From positions 1 to 21,958 of the forward strand of contig JBILUL010000076.1 in assembly GCA_044371005.1 (NCBI GenBank): a stretch of 21,958 nucleotides of DNA, read 5' to 3'. The notes below the pieces were generated by a model, which searched no databases, was not told the DNA's origin, and saw only the letters and a list, made by a program, of their open reading frames with translations. The position numbers were made by a program, and so were the translations under genes. Positions 14,286 through 21,749 of the stretch are shown here, piece by piece. Source of the stretch: UBA2402 sp044371005 (GTDB lineage Bacteria; Planctomycetota; Phycisphaerae; Phycisphaerales; UBA1924). The stretch's first letter is position 1; each line of letters opens with the position of its first letter.

Positions 14286-15343
14286 AACCGATCGTGCGAG
14301 ATTTTCTGGTTGGCGCCACGGTCCTCGCGGGCCTGGTGGTCTTCCTGCTGGGGTTGATGTTCTTCGGTGAACTGACCTTCGAACGCCGGTACGAGATCAA
14401 AGTGCGGCTTGTGAATGCTGCGGGACTTTCGAAGGCCTCTCGTGTCACCATGAGCGGGGTTTCGATCGGACAGGTGGAAGCCGCGAACATTCTGCCGCCC
14501 AACGTCGGCGGCGTCGAACTGACGCTGCGCGTCAATCAATCGGTCGCGATTCCCCGCAAGTCGGTGATCGGTATCGACAAGGGCCTGATCGGTGATGCCG
14601 CGCTGGACTTTGTTGCCCCCGCCGGACTCACCGACGCCGAGATCGCCGATGTGATCAAGCCAGGCGAGACCTTCAACGGCGGCAACCCAAGCTCGATGTT
14701 CGACAAGCTCACGCAGGCCTTCGACAAGCCCCTGGCCCGCTTCACGCAGACCGCCGAGCGCATCGAGGAACTGGCCCAGGTCTACACACGCGTCGGCCAA
14801 CGCATCGAAGAGGCACTCGAACCCCGCACACTCGCCGAAGTCGAAGGCGGCAAGGCACCCAACCTCCGTTCGCTCATGGCTCGAATCGATCGCACCCTCG
14901 AGGGCGCGGATCAGGTGCTCCGCGATGAGGACCTCAAGGCACAGGTCAAGAGCGTCATCGCCAAGGCCGATGCCACGATGGGCGATGCCCAGGGACTGGT
15001 CGCCGACCTCCGCAAGACCGCGGCGAAGGTTGACGGGTTCGTTGAATCCGCCGACAAGACCGTCAAGACCGTCGATGCCGCGGCACTCACCGCCCAGCAG
15101 AAGGTCACGGAACTTTCGGACTCCGCGGTCGCGACGCTCCGCAAGGCAGAAGATGCCGCGGGCAAGCTGGCTGGTGCGCTCGATCAGGCCACCAACGGCC
15201 AGGGCACCATGGGTCAGCTCATGAACAACCCCGACCTCTACAACTCGCTCAAGGACGCCACCACGCGGCTCGACAAAGCCCTGACCGAGTTCCAGCTCCT
15301 GGCCGAGAAGTTCCGCACCGAAGGCGTGCGCCTCAAGTTGTGA
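14282..15343 (+). CDS. MlaD family (MCE domain) protein
   Basis: The protein has 353 aa. A short N-terminal cytoplasmic stretch is followed by a transmembrane anchor (about 10-30, LVGATVLAGLVVFLLGLMFF). The MCE domain spans about 37-117, with VRLVNAAGLSKASRVTMSGVSIGQVEAANI. The rest (about 120-353) is long, Ala/Lys/Asp-rich and predicted helical or coiled, with the phrase GTMGQLMNNPDLYNSLKDA near the end that is common in MCE proteins. In Mla-type systems MlaD forms a ring that binds lipid in the periplasm and works with MlaE and MlaF. A good Shine-Dalgarno (AGGAAAG) precedes the ATG, which overlaps the stop of the ATPase. The encoded tail is much longer than in E. coli MlaD (183 aa). Confidence 0.9.
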   Translation: MKPIVRDFLVGATVLAGLVVFLLGLMFFGELTFERRYEIKVRLVNAAGLSKASRVTMSGVSIGQVEAANILPPNVGGVELTLRVNQSVAIPRKSVIGIDKGLIGDAALDFVAPAGLTDAEIADVIKPGETFNGGNPSSMFDKLTQAFDKPLARFTQTAERIEELAQVYTRVGQRIEEALEPRTLAEVEGGKAPNLRSLMARIDRTLEGADQVLRDEDLKAQVKSVIAKADATMGDAQGLVADLRKTAAKVDGFVESADKTVKTVDAAALTAQQKVTELSDSAVATLRKAEDAAGKLAGALDQATNGQGTMGQLMNNPDLYNSLKDATTRLDKALTEFQLLAEKFRTEGVRLKL

Positions 15344-15424
15344 TCGCAGCAACGGTGTATAGACCGGAGACATCCCTGACACTCGTTCGGGGACATCGTT
15401 GACACATCGCGCGATGCACAACGT

Positions 15425-15685
15425 GCCTTCAGGCCGATAGGCCTGCAAGTCCATAGCCCTGGGTGAAGCCCGGCTCTGCGGGCGCCACCCCGGGCCATCG
15501 GCCGGAGAGGATCCCGCACGCCATCGGCGTGCCAGTAAGGGGCATTCCACCCGCGCGATCCACATCGCGCGATGCCGCAATAGCACGCCTTCAGCGTGCA
15601 CGGAACAAACGGCCCGTTGCCTGGGCTGGCGCTCGCTTCACTCCAGGTAACTCACTCAAAGGCCTTTCGACCTGAAGCAACCAAG
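15425..15685. repeat. intergenic palindromic repeat cluster B
   Basis: It lies between the convergent mlaD-like and DUF5703 genes. It contains CAGGCC-gata-GGCCTG (15430-15445), a stem with arms near CCCTGGGTG and CACCCCGGG (about 15458-15494), GCACGCC-atc-GGCGTGC (15516-15532) and GCACGC-cttca-GCGTGC (15583-15599). The linker GGGGCATTCCAC and flanks are nearly the same as in cluster A. Open frames that cross it in either direction carry the shared phrase ARRWRAGSSPA, which comes from the repeat and not from a protein. The remainder of 15344-15770 shows no gene. Confidence 0.85.
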
Positions 15686-15773
15686 CAGTTCACACGTGAG
15701 GGCGAGGATGCAGTGAAATCAACCGTCATTGGCATGACTTGAAAGTACCCAGCATGCCGCGCACTTCGAAACC

Positions 15774-15810
15774 TCTGAAATTCTGAAATCTGAAATTCTG
15801 AAGTTCTGAG
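15774..15810. repeat. short tandem repeat of TCTGAAA units
   Basis: Five imperfect copies of a 7-8 bp unit (TCTGAAA, TTCTGAAA, TCTGAAA, TTCTGAA, GTTCTGAG) follow one another just beyond the stop of the DUF5703 gene. The units alternate between 7 and 8 bp. Confidence 0.8.
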
Positions 15811-15838
15811 ACTCCGAGACCCCGAACGCTCCCCAGTC

Positions 15839-18610
15839 CTACCGCTTCCACCCCTCCCCCACCACCACATCCTTCGCTCGCTCCGCAGGCTCCACGGTGC
15901 ACGACACAATCACGCCATCCTTGAGCGTCGCCGAGACCACGGTGTTCTTCGCCGCGTGAAGACGGAATGAGCCGTGCCAATCGGTGGGCAGAGCCGGGCA
16001 GAGGATGATCTGGTCACCCACGCATTGCAGGAGCATTTCCTGCGTGGTGGTGAGCAGGTTGCCGCCGTGGCACTGATCGGGGAGCCAGTCGAAGTTGGGG
16101 CCCCAGAAGCCGGTGAAGCGGAAGTTCTTGTGGGTGTTGCGGATTTTGGCCTGCAGGTTCGCCGCGGCTTCGCGGGCGAGTCCCAGGCGGGCGGCCTGCT
16201 GACCATCCTGCGTCCACCCGTGGGTCATCTTCTCGATGCGGGCGGCGTAGGTCGCGCGGCCCTCTTCAAGCATGCCGCGGCCCACACCGGAGGCATTGAA
16301 CGGCCAGATGGCCATCATCTCCGGGTTCTCGCAGTTGTTGCGGCGCGGATCGAACTTCGCGGCGATGTTGAAGCGCTTGGCGCCACGTGCGGGATCGTCC
16401 ACCATCGGGATTGGCGGACACGCATCACTGATGCGCTTCCAGAGCTGCCGCTCTGACGCGGACCCAATCTCTGCGGGCAGAGCGAGCAATCGCGAGGTGA
16501 TCTCTCGCAAGCCTACGACGCAGGGCAGATCGTTCTCGACTCCGAACCAGTACGTTTCGATAGCCTGTGTGGGCGTGATGCGCAGGAGGCCCTTGTCATC
16601 GCGTGCGAACCTGGAATCAAAGTACTCCAGCACCGCCTTGGCCATCGGCAGCGTCTGGTCCTCGAGCGTGCGGCGCTCTTGCGTGTAATCCCAGTCATCG
16701 AGCATCATCGCGACCAGCTCGGGCCCCTGATTCCATGCATAACGCCAGTATTGGCACTGCACTTCTGAGGGCTCCTTGCCGGTGCGATCCCAGCCGTAAT
16801 CGGCGTTTGCGTACGTACCGAAGGTGGTCATCGTCTCCGGGAAGTACACGCCCGCGGCGTTGTAGTAGAGCTTGGCCCGCGCTGAACACACCGGCACGTT
16901 CGTGATATAGAAATCAAAGAGCGAGGCGAGCAGATCGCCATCGCCCCGCGCGAGCATGCCGTGATACGGCAGACGCGTGTTCTGCCACCAGTAGCTGCCG
17001 CCCCAGTTGCGAAAGTCAGGATTGAAGGTGTTGCCATCAACGTGCACCGGCGGCACGGTGAAGATCGACCCGTTGAACTTCACAGGGAAGGCACCACGTG
17101 TCGCGGCTGTCGTCATGTACCGCTGCACCGCATAGGCCTCGCTCACGGTCGGAACGCGTCGGGCCGCACCGGAGACTTCGCCTTGGAGCAACGTCCCATT
17201 GGCGTAGAGACGCGGCGACGAAATGCCCGCATCAACGACGATCGCGACCATCGTCTCGCGGTCGATCGGCGGCTCAAAGGTCGTCTGCACCGTCGTGGCC
17301 CCCACGATGGCCCGGAGCTTGCCGTGCTGCAAGTCGACCAGTGCTCCATCGCTGGTGCCGGCGGTGAGCTTGTCGAAAATTCGTCCGGTCTGCGAGGCTC
17401 GCTCGGGCTTGATGCGTGCGAGGATCGTGAAGGATGCCGCGTCCTGCACGACTTGAGGTGCCGCGCGCTGGCCGCCGATGGCGGGCGGGCAGGCGATGAT
17501 CCCTTCGGGCCACGCCGCGGCGGGGTTTGCCGCGATCGCGGCGATTTCACTGGCTTCCAGCACGCGTGTCAGAATCCCGGCGTTGATCTGGCCAGTGAAC
17601 TTGTTCTGGCCGTTGGAATCGATGCCGGTGCGGATCGGGTGGTTGTTGCGCAGCGGTGCAGGCTGCTGGCCGGGTTCGATGAAGACATAGGAGTTGAGCC
17701 AGCGCCGCTTCCACCATTCGTGCGTGCGTGCCGCGGCGATCTCGAAGGCCGGCGTGGCCTTCGCCTGCGTCACAAGCTCTGATTTCCATGCCGCGACATC
17801 GTCGGCCTGTTCACACGCCACGCGAATGCGAAGCGAGGCCTCTTTCGACGGCGAGCCCTGGCGCAGCGTGGTGGCATCGATGCGTGTGAACCCGTCGCCA
17901 CTGATGTGTCCGCCGAAGGTGCGGTGCAGCAGCGGGTCTTTCACGGTGCTGGCTACCGAAGAGAGGCCCTGATGATTGAGGGTGAATGGCACCATCGATG
18001 TTTCGTTGCGGTGGTACCAGAGGAGCGCATCACCGATTGGATCGATGACATCGGGCGACTCGGTGATCTTGATGGATGCAGGCGCCTCGTGCATCAGCCA
18101 GGTGGAGATATGTTCGCGGCCGACGATCTCGAACTGCTTGGTGCGCCAGACCTCAAGGGCGGCGGTGGCCTGCCGCGGCGTCGTGGAGTCGATGCGCACA
18201 TGCAGCGTCGGTGACCCCGCATCGACCAGGACGCGCACCGTGCAGGTGCTGGTGCGAATCTCGAGGGTGCCCTTTTCGAGGTCGAGCCGCTGCGAGAAGC
18301 CAGAGCCTGTTTCGAGGGGCGGCTGGCAGGCGATTCGCACCTGTCCAAGCTTGAGCAGTCGCTCGCATTCACTGAAGCTGTCGGTGTGCGAGAGGAGAAG
18401 GACCAGATCGCCGCTGGCTTCCACCCAGACGTTCGCGCCCACTTGGCCGTTGCCGATGGGCATCGAACCCGCAGCGTCAAGACCGGGCGAATCCCATGCG
18501 GGCGATGAAGCCGCGAGGTTGGTCAGTACCTGCGGTTCGCTCAACTGCGCCCACGCGGCAGAAGACAACATCGACGCGGCAAGAAAGACGGCCAGCGGTG
18601 AGGTGCGCAT
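15839..18610 (-). CDS. secreted DUF5703/GH95-like glycoside-hydrolase-type protein with LamG-like insertion
   Basis: The protein has 923 aa from the ATG at 18610. A signal peptide covers about 1-22 (ends SSAAWAQ). Residues about 35-300 match the DUF5703 N-terminal beta domain (WDSPGLDAAGSMPIGNGQVG, LLLSHTDSFSECERLLKLG). The C-terminal part (490-900) looks like the alpha/alpha-barrel of GH95/GH65-like enzymes: QRYMTTAATRGAFPVKFNGS, GGSYWWQNTRLPYHGMLARG, YGWDRTG and a final all-beta tail. Between them, at about 325-480 (bases 17173-17638), is a LamG/concanavalin-like piece, probably a carbohydrate-binding insert. A likely role is cleavage of glycans outside the cytoplasm; the substrate cannot be told. 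No Shine-Dalgarno is obvious, and the frame is open upstream to 18673 without signal-like sequence. Convergent with mlaD, divergent from the AsmA-like gene. Confidence 0.82.
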   Translation of the reverse strand: MRTSPLAVFLAASMLSSAAWAQLSEPQVLTNLAASSPAWDSPGLDAAGSMPIGNGQVGANVWVEASGDLVLLLSHTDSFSECERLLKLGQVRIACQPPLETGSGFSQRLDLEKGTLEIRTSTCTVRVLVDAGSPTLHVRIDSTTPRQATAALEVWRTKQFEIVGREHISTWLMHEAPASIKITESPDVIDPIGDALLWYHRNETSMVPFTLNHQGLSSVASTVKDPLLHRTFGGHISGDGFTRIDATTLRQGSPSKEASLRIRVACEQADDVAAWKSELVTQAKATPAFEIAAARTHEWWKRRWLNSYVFIEPGQQPAPLRNNHPIRTGIDSNGQNKFTGQINAGILTRVLEASEIAAIAANPAAAWPEGIIACPPAIGGQRAAPQVVQDAASFTILARIKPERASQTGRIFDKLTAGTSDGALVDLQHGKLRAIVGATTVQTTFEPPIDRETMVAIVVDAGISSPRLYANGTLLQGEVSGAARRVPTVSEAYAVQRYMTTAATRGAFPVKFNGSIFTVPPVHVDGNTFNPDFRNWGGSYWWQNTRLPYHGMLARGDGDLLASLFDFYITNVPVCSARAKLYYNAAGVYFPETMTTFGTYANADYGWDRTGKEPSEVQCQYWRYAWNQGPELVAMMLDDWDYTQERRTLEDQTLPMAKAVLEYFDSRFARDDKGLLRITPTQAIETYWFGVENDLPCVVGLREITSRLLALPAEIGSASERQLWKRISDACPPIPMVDDPARGAKRFNIAAKFDPRRNNCENPEMMAIWPFNASGVGRGMLEEGRATYAARIEKMTHGWTQDGQQAARLGLAREAAANLQAKIRNTHKNFRFTGFWGPNFDWLPDQCHGGNLLTTTQEMLLQCVGDQIILCPALPTDWHGSFRLHAAKNTVVSATLKDGVIVSCTVEPAERAKDVVVGEGWKR

Positions 18611-18750
18611 CGTGGACTGTAGCGGCCCCGTGCTGAGCAACGAACACAGGCCGGAGCCGTGCTCAACCTGCACTCACTGAAGGCTCTTGCGCTGCCCCTT
18701 CCACCAACATCTACATCATGTGCATCCCTGCCCAGCGCAGAGGAAAGAAG

Positions 18751-19041
18751 AGAACATGGATAGACAGGATGGACAGGATAAAGGCGAGAAGAGTGAACGG
18801 TGATGTTGATGTCAGATCGCGGGTTTGGAGCATGCTTTCGCGATGAAGCCCGCCATGTCAATATGGCGAGACCGCCTTGTCAACTGTGGGCACGATCGGT
18901 TTGATCAGACCGAAACTCTGCTACCACCGCGCTCTTTGTATCCATCGCCTTTCCCCTTTCCTCATCCTGTACATCCTGGCCATCCATGTTCCCTTCTCGT
19001 CCAAGGAATGTGAAATTGGATGGACAGGATGAGCAGGATGC
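18751..19041. repeat. GGACAGGAT-type interspersed repeats, one copy inverted
   Basis: Three copies of a GGACAGGAT-based sequence lie in the 569-bp gene-free interval upstream of both divergent genes. Copy 1 (18751-18780) contains AACATGGATAGACAGGAT and GGACAGGAT. Copy 2 (18962-18991) is inverted and reads, on the minus strand, AACATGGATGGCCAGGAT then GTACAGGATGAG. Copy 3 (19016-19041) is direct: TGGATGGACAGGATGAGC. Copies 1 and 2 also share flanks (GAGAA, AAAGGCG), so they form a 30-40 bp inverted repeat about 180 bp apart. No gene is seen in 18611-19179. Confidence 0.75.
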
Positions 19042-19179
19042 AAGACGCCAAGCAGTGACAGCCGGGCCTGTCGTGCGAGCGGGAAAGGAGGGTAAGGAAG
19101 CGTGGAGGATGCGTTCTCCCTGTCGGACCGCGTCGCAGGCTGGCCGACGCTGCGTGGCGATGGGTGCTAAGAATGATGC

Positions 19180-20061
19180 ATGAAGATCATCAAGAAACTG
19201 GCGATTGTCGGCATCGTGCTGCTCCTGCTGCTCGTCGGCGGCATTGTGGTGGCGGTTTCGCAGATCGACCGCCTCGCCAAGGTCGCCATCGAGCGGGGTA
19301 CTACCGTGGCCACCGGTTCGACGACGCAGCTTTCGGGCGTCTCGATCGGACTCTTCTCCGGAAAGTTCGAACTCACGGGCCTGAACATCGCGAACCCGGC
19401 TGGCTTCAACTCGCCTCAGTTCCTCGCGCTGGGCACAGGCCGCGTGGATGTGACGCTCCCGACGTTGATGAATGAGACCATCGAACTCCCGAAGTTCACG
19501 ATGGATGCACTCGATGTGAATCTCGAACGCCGCGATGGAAAGACCAACTTCGGCGCGATCATGGATTCACTCAAGAAGCTCCAGGGAACCGGCCCCGCTA
19601 CTCCAGCGCCGGCCCAAGGTGGCGAGAAGCGGCTCATCATCCGCGATCTGGAGCTGACAAACATCACCGTCAAGGTAGATATGGCCGGCGGCCCTCAGGC
19701 CGTGAGTGAACTCACGCGCGTCACCATCCCGATCGAGCGGATCAAGCTGAGCGATGTCGGCAAGACCGGCTCGGGTGTTGCCGGCTCAGGCGTCACGGTT
19801 GAGGAGCTTTCGAGCATCATCATCACCGCCGTCCTCAACGCGGCGACCGACAAGGGCGGCCCGCTCATTCCTGCCGATCTGCTCGGCGATCTCAAGGGTC
19901 GTCTGGCGACGCAGGGGCTCGATGGCCTCAAGATGGAAGTGATCGGCGGCGCTCAGGCCAAGGTGGAAGAAGTGGGCAAGAAGCTGATCGAGGATGCGAC
20001 GAAGAAGGCGGTGGATTCAGCCGCGGAGAAGCTCAAGAACCTCATTCCGGGGAAGAAGTGA
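19180..20061 (+). CDS. AsmA-like membrane-anchored protein
   Basis: The protein has 293 aa. An N-terminal anchor (about 5-27, KLAIVGIVLLLLLVGGIVVAV) is followed by SQIDRLAKVAIERGTTVATG and VSIGLFSGKFELTGLNIANPAGF. This is the start pattern of AsmA/DUF748-type proteins, which have a periplasmic beta-rich body. Strand-rich sequence continues to about 200 (RLIIRDLELTNITVKVDM). The last 60 residues (about 230-293) are a Lys/Ala/Glu helix ending KNLIPGKK. AsmA-like proteins are linked to phospholipid transfer or outer-membrane assembly; this one is short compared with AsmA itself (over 600 aa), so only a general envelope role can be suggested. No strong Shine-Dalgarno precedes the ATG. It stands alone, followed by repeat cluster C. 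Confidence 0.75.
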   Translation: MKIIKKLAIVGIVLLLLLVGGIVVAVSQIDRLAKVAIERGTTVATGSTTQLSGVSIGLFSGKFELTGLNIANPAGFNSPQFLALGTGRVDVTLPTLMNETIELPKFTMDALDVNLERRDGKTNFGAIMDSLKKLQGTGPATPAPAQGGEKRLIIRDLELTNITVKVDMAGGPQAVSELTRVTIPIERIKLSDVGKTGSGVAGSGVTVEELSSIIITAVLNAATDKGGPLIPADLLGDLKGRLATQGLDGLKMEVIGGAQAKVEEVGKKLIEDATKKAVDSAAEKLKNLIPGKK

Positions 20062-20129
20062 GTTTGACGAGGGTCGAATGACTGGTTGTCGTCGGAGGGC
20101 CTGTTCGCTCTCTCACTTCACATCGAACA

Positions 20130-20560
20130 CCATGCGCTCAGCCCTGCGGGCTGAAAGTGAGTAGCCCGGGGTGAAGCCCGGCTCTGCGGGCGCCACCCCG
20201 GGTCACGAACGCGAGATTCCCGGCACCCCGCGAGGGGTGCAAGTTGGGGAGCGTGAATGCAGTTGGTCATTGGGCTGGCCGGCGAAGGGTGAACGACCAC
20301 GCGGTGCGCGAACCATCACCTCGCACGCGCCCTCTTCAGGCCGATAGGCCTGGTCGTACGTAGCCAGGCGTGAAGCACGGCTTGGCGTGCGCCACGCCTG
20401 TTCACAATCGCGAGATTCCCCGCACCCCGCAAGGGGTGCACGTAGGGGAACGTGGACGCGGGTGGTATTCGCATCCTGAGGATCGACGCGGCGTGACACA
20501 CCCTTCTTGCACGCCATCGCTGTGCAAGATTGGCGCATTCCACCCGCGTGAATCACATTG
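20130..20560. repeat. intergenic palindromic repeat cluster C, two diverged tandem units plus a partial one
   Basis: Unit 1: CAGCCC-tgc-GGGCTG (20139-20153), CCCGGGGTG with CACCCCGGG (20165-20173 and 20194-20202) and GCACCCC-gcga-GGGGTGC (20223-20240). Unit 2 has the same order with changed stems: CAGGCC-gata-GGCCTG (20337-20352), CAGGCGTG with CACGCCTG (20365-20372 and 20393-20400) and GCACCCC-gcaa-GGGGTGC (20422-20439). A third part (about 20508-20560) holds TTGCAC/GTGCAA arms and the linker GCGCATTCCACCCGCG seen in clusters A and B. It lies between convergent genes; no gene is seen in 20062-20592. Confidence 0.85.
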
Positions 20561-20592
20561 CTCGCCATCGACGTCGCATCCCGCCGGAAACC

Positions 20593-21585
20593 TCAGTGTG
20601 CCTTGGTACCCACATACGGATTCACCCGCCACAGTTCCCGCCACGCCTGCGTGATGGGGATGCGGTTGTAGACCGCCGGGAAATGCTCGGCGAGCTTGGC
20701 ACTCAGCTCGGGCATGTAGCGGCTGTCGAGTGCGGGGAAGAGGTGGTGCTCGGTGTGGTAGGAGAAGTTCAGGTGCAGCCAGTCGACGATGCGAGGCACC
20801 GCGACTGAGGTGCTCGCCGCGAGCGGGTCGTTTTCATCCTGCATCGGCTTGAGAGAGTGATTCGTGAAGACGTAGGCCATGACGATGCCTGAGGCGACCG
20901 CCTGCCCGAGCATGACCAGGAGCAACCACTTCCACACATTCCAGTCAAGACACCAGAGAATGCCCACCTGCATCGCAGCAATCGCCACCAGTTCCGCGGC
21001 GATCCGCAGCCGCTGACGACCCGTATACGAGGGCGTCGCCGGAAGCATGCCCCAGTGCCCGCCACTGAGTGCCGAGATCACATTGCGGGCGATGTACCCA
21101 AGGAACTGCACGAAGACCAGCGGGTTCCACCGGCGCGTCTGTGCGCTTGGGTAGAGCACGTGCGTGTAGATCTTCGGGCCAAGCGTCGCTTCATCCTTCG
21201 ACCAGCGGCGGTCGGGATCGGTCACCATGTTGGTGTTGGTGTGATGCACGTGGTTGTGCACTTCATCCCAGAGGGTGGCAGGGATGAGGTTCATGCCCCA
21301 CGCGACGACTTCCATGGCAAAGTTCGCCTTGCCGCGGCGGAGCACCGCTCCATGACTCAGCCCATGCGCAAAGAAGGCGATGCACGCGAAGCTGTGGCCC
21401 GCGACGATGGCGAGCAGGGCCGAGGCCCAGATGGGCCACTGGGATGCACCGACAATGCACGCGGCGAAGACGAGCAGATGAATCGCAAAGTACCCCACGA
21501 GCGCGGGACGGCGTTTGAAAGCCGCGGCGGGGAGGAGCGGACGAACCGTTCGTGCATACTGACCGTGGGCGTGGTTCTTAGACAT
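20593..21585 (-). CDS. fatty acid desaturase (membrane di-iron type)
   Basis: The protein has 330 aa from the ATG at 21585 (MSKNHAHGQY). The three His clusters of membrane desaturases are present: HGLSH (74-78), HNHVHH (110-115) and HTEHH (277-281). An additional TNHS lies at 241-244. Hydrophobic segments lie at about 28-70, 85-105, 155-175 and 195-245. The enzyme should use O2 and a diiron centre to introduce a double bond into a membrane acyl chain; position and substrate are not known. The frame is open much further upstream, to 21924, but that part is translated from the tandem repeat D, so the long version should not be used. An in-frame ATG at 21618 is a possible alternative start. No clear Shine-Dalgarno is seen. 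Downstream lies repeat cluster C. Confidence 0.92.
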   Translation of the reverse strand: MSKNHAHGQYARTVRPLLPAAAFKRRPALVGYFAIHLLVFAACIVGASQWPIWASALLAIVAGHSFACIAFFAHGLSHGAVLRRGKANFAMEVVAWGMNLIPATLWDEVHNHVHHTNTNMVTDPDRRWSKDEATLGPKIYTHVLYPSAQTRRWNPLVFVQFLGYIARNVISALSGGHWGMLPATPSYTGRQRLRIAAELVAIAAMQVGILWCLDWNVWKWLLLVMLGQAVASGIVMAYVFTNHSLKPMQDENDPLAASTSVAVPRIVDWLHLNFSYHTEHHLFPALDSRYMPELSAKLAEHFPAVYNRIPITQAWRELWRVNPYVGTKAH

Positions 21586-21749
21586 GCACCACCAGGGTGC
21601 AGGTGAGCTCGGACGCATCACGATTGGATTCGAAGCTCGGGGAACTCCGGGGGGTGGACTTGGAAGGGGACAACTCAAAAAGGCGTGGCACGATGGAAGG
21701 GTAGGGTGGTCGAAGCTGTGCCGCAGAATCTCTGAATCCGAGGATCTTC

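Noticed and set aside
13934..15601. A 555-codon open frame on the minus strand opposite the MlaF and MlaD genes
   Set aside because: It is antisense to two clear genes with strong motifs, and its first part is translated from repeat cluster B. High GC content leaves long antisense frames open.
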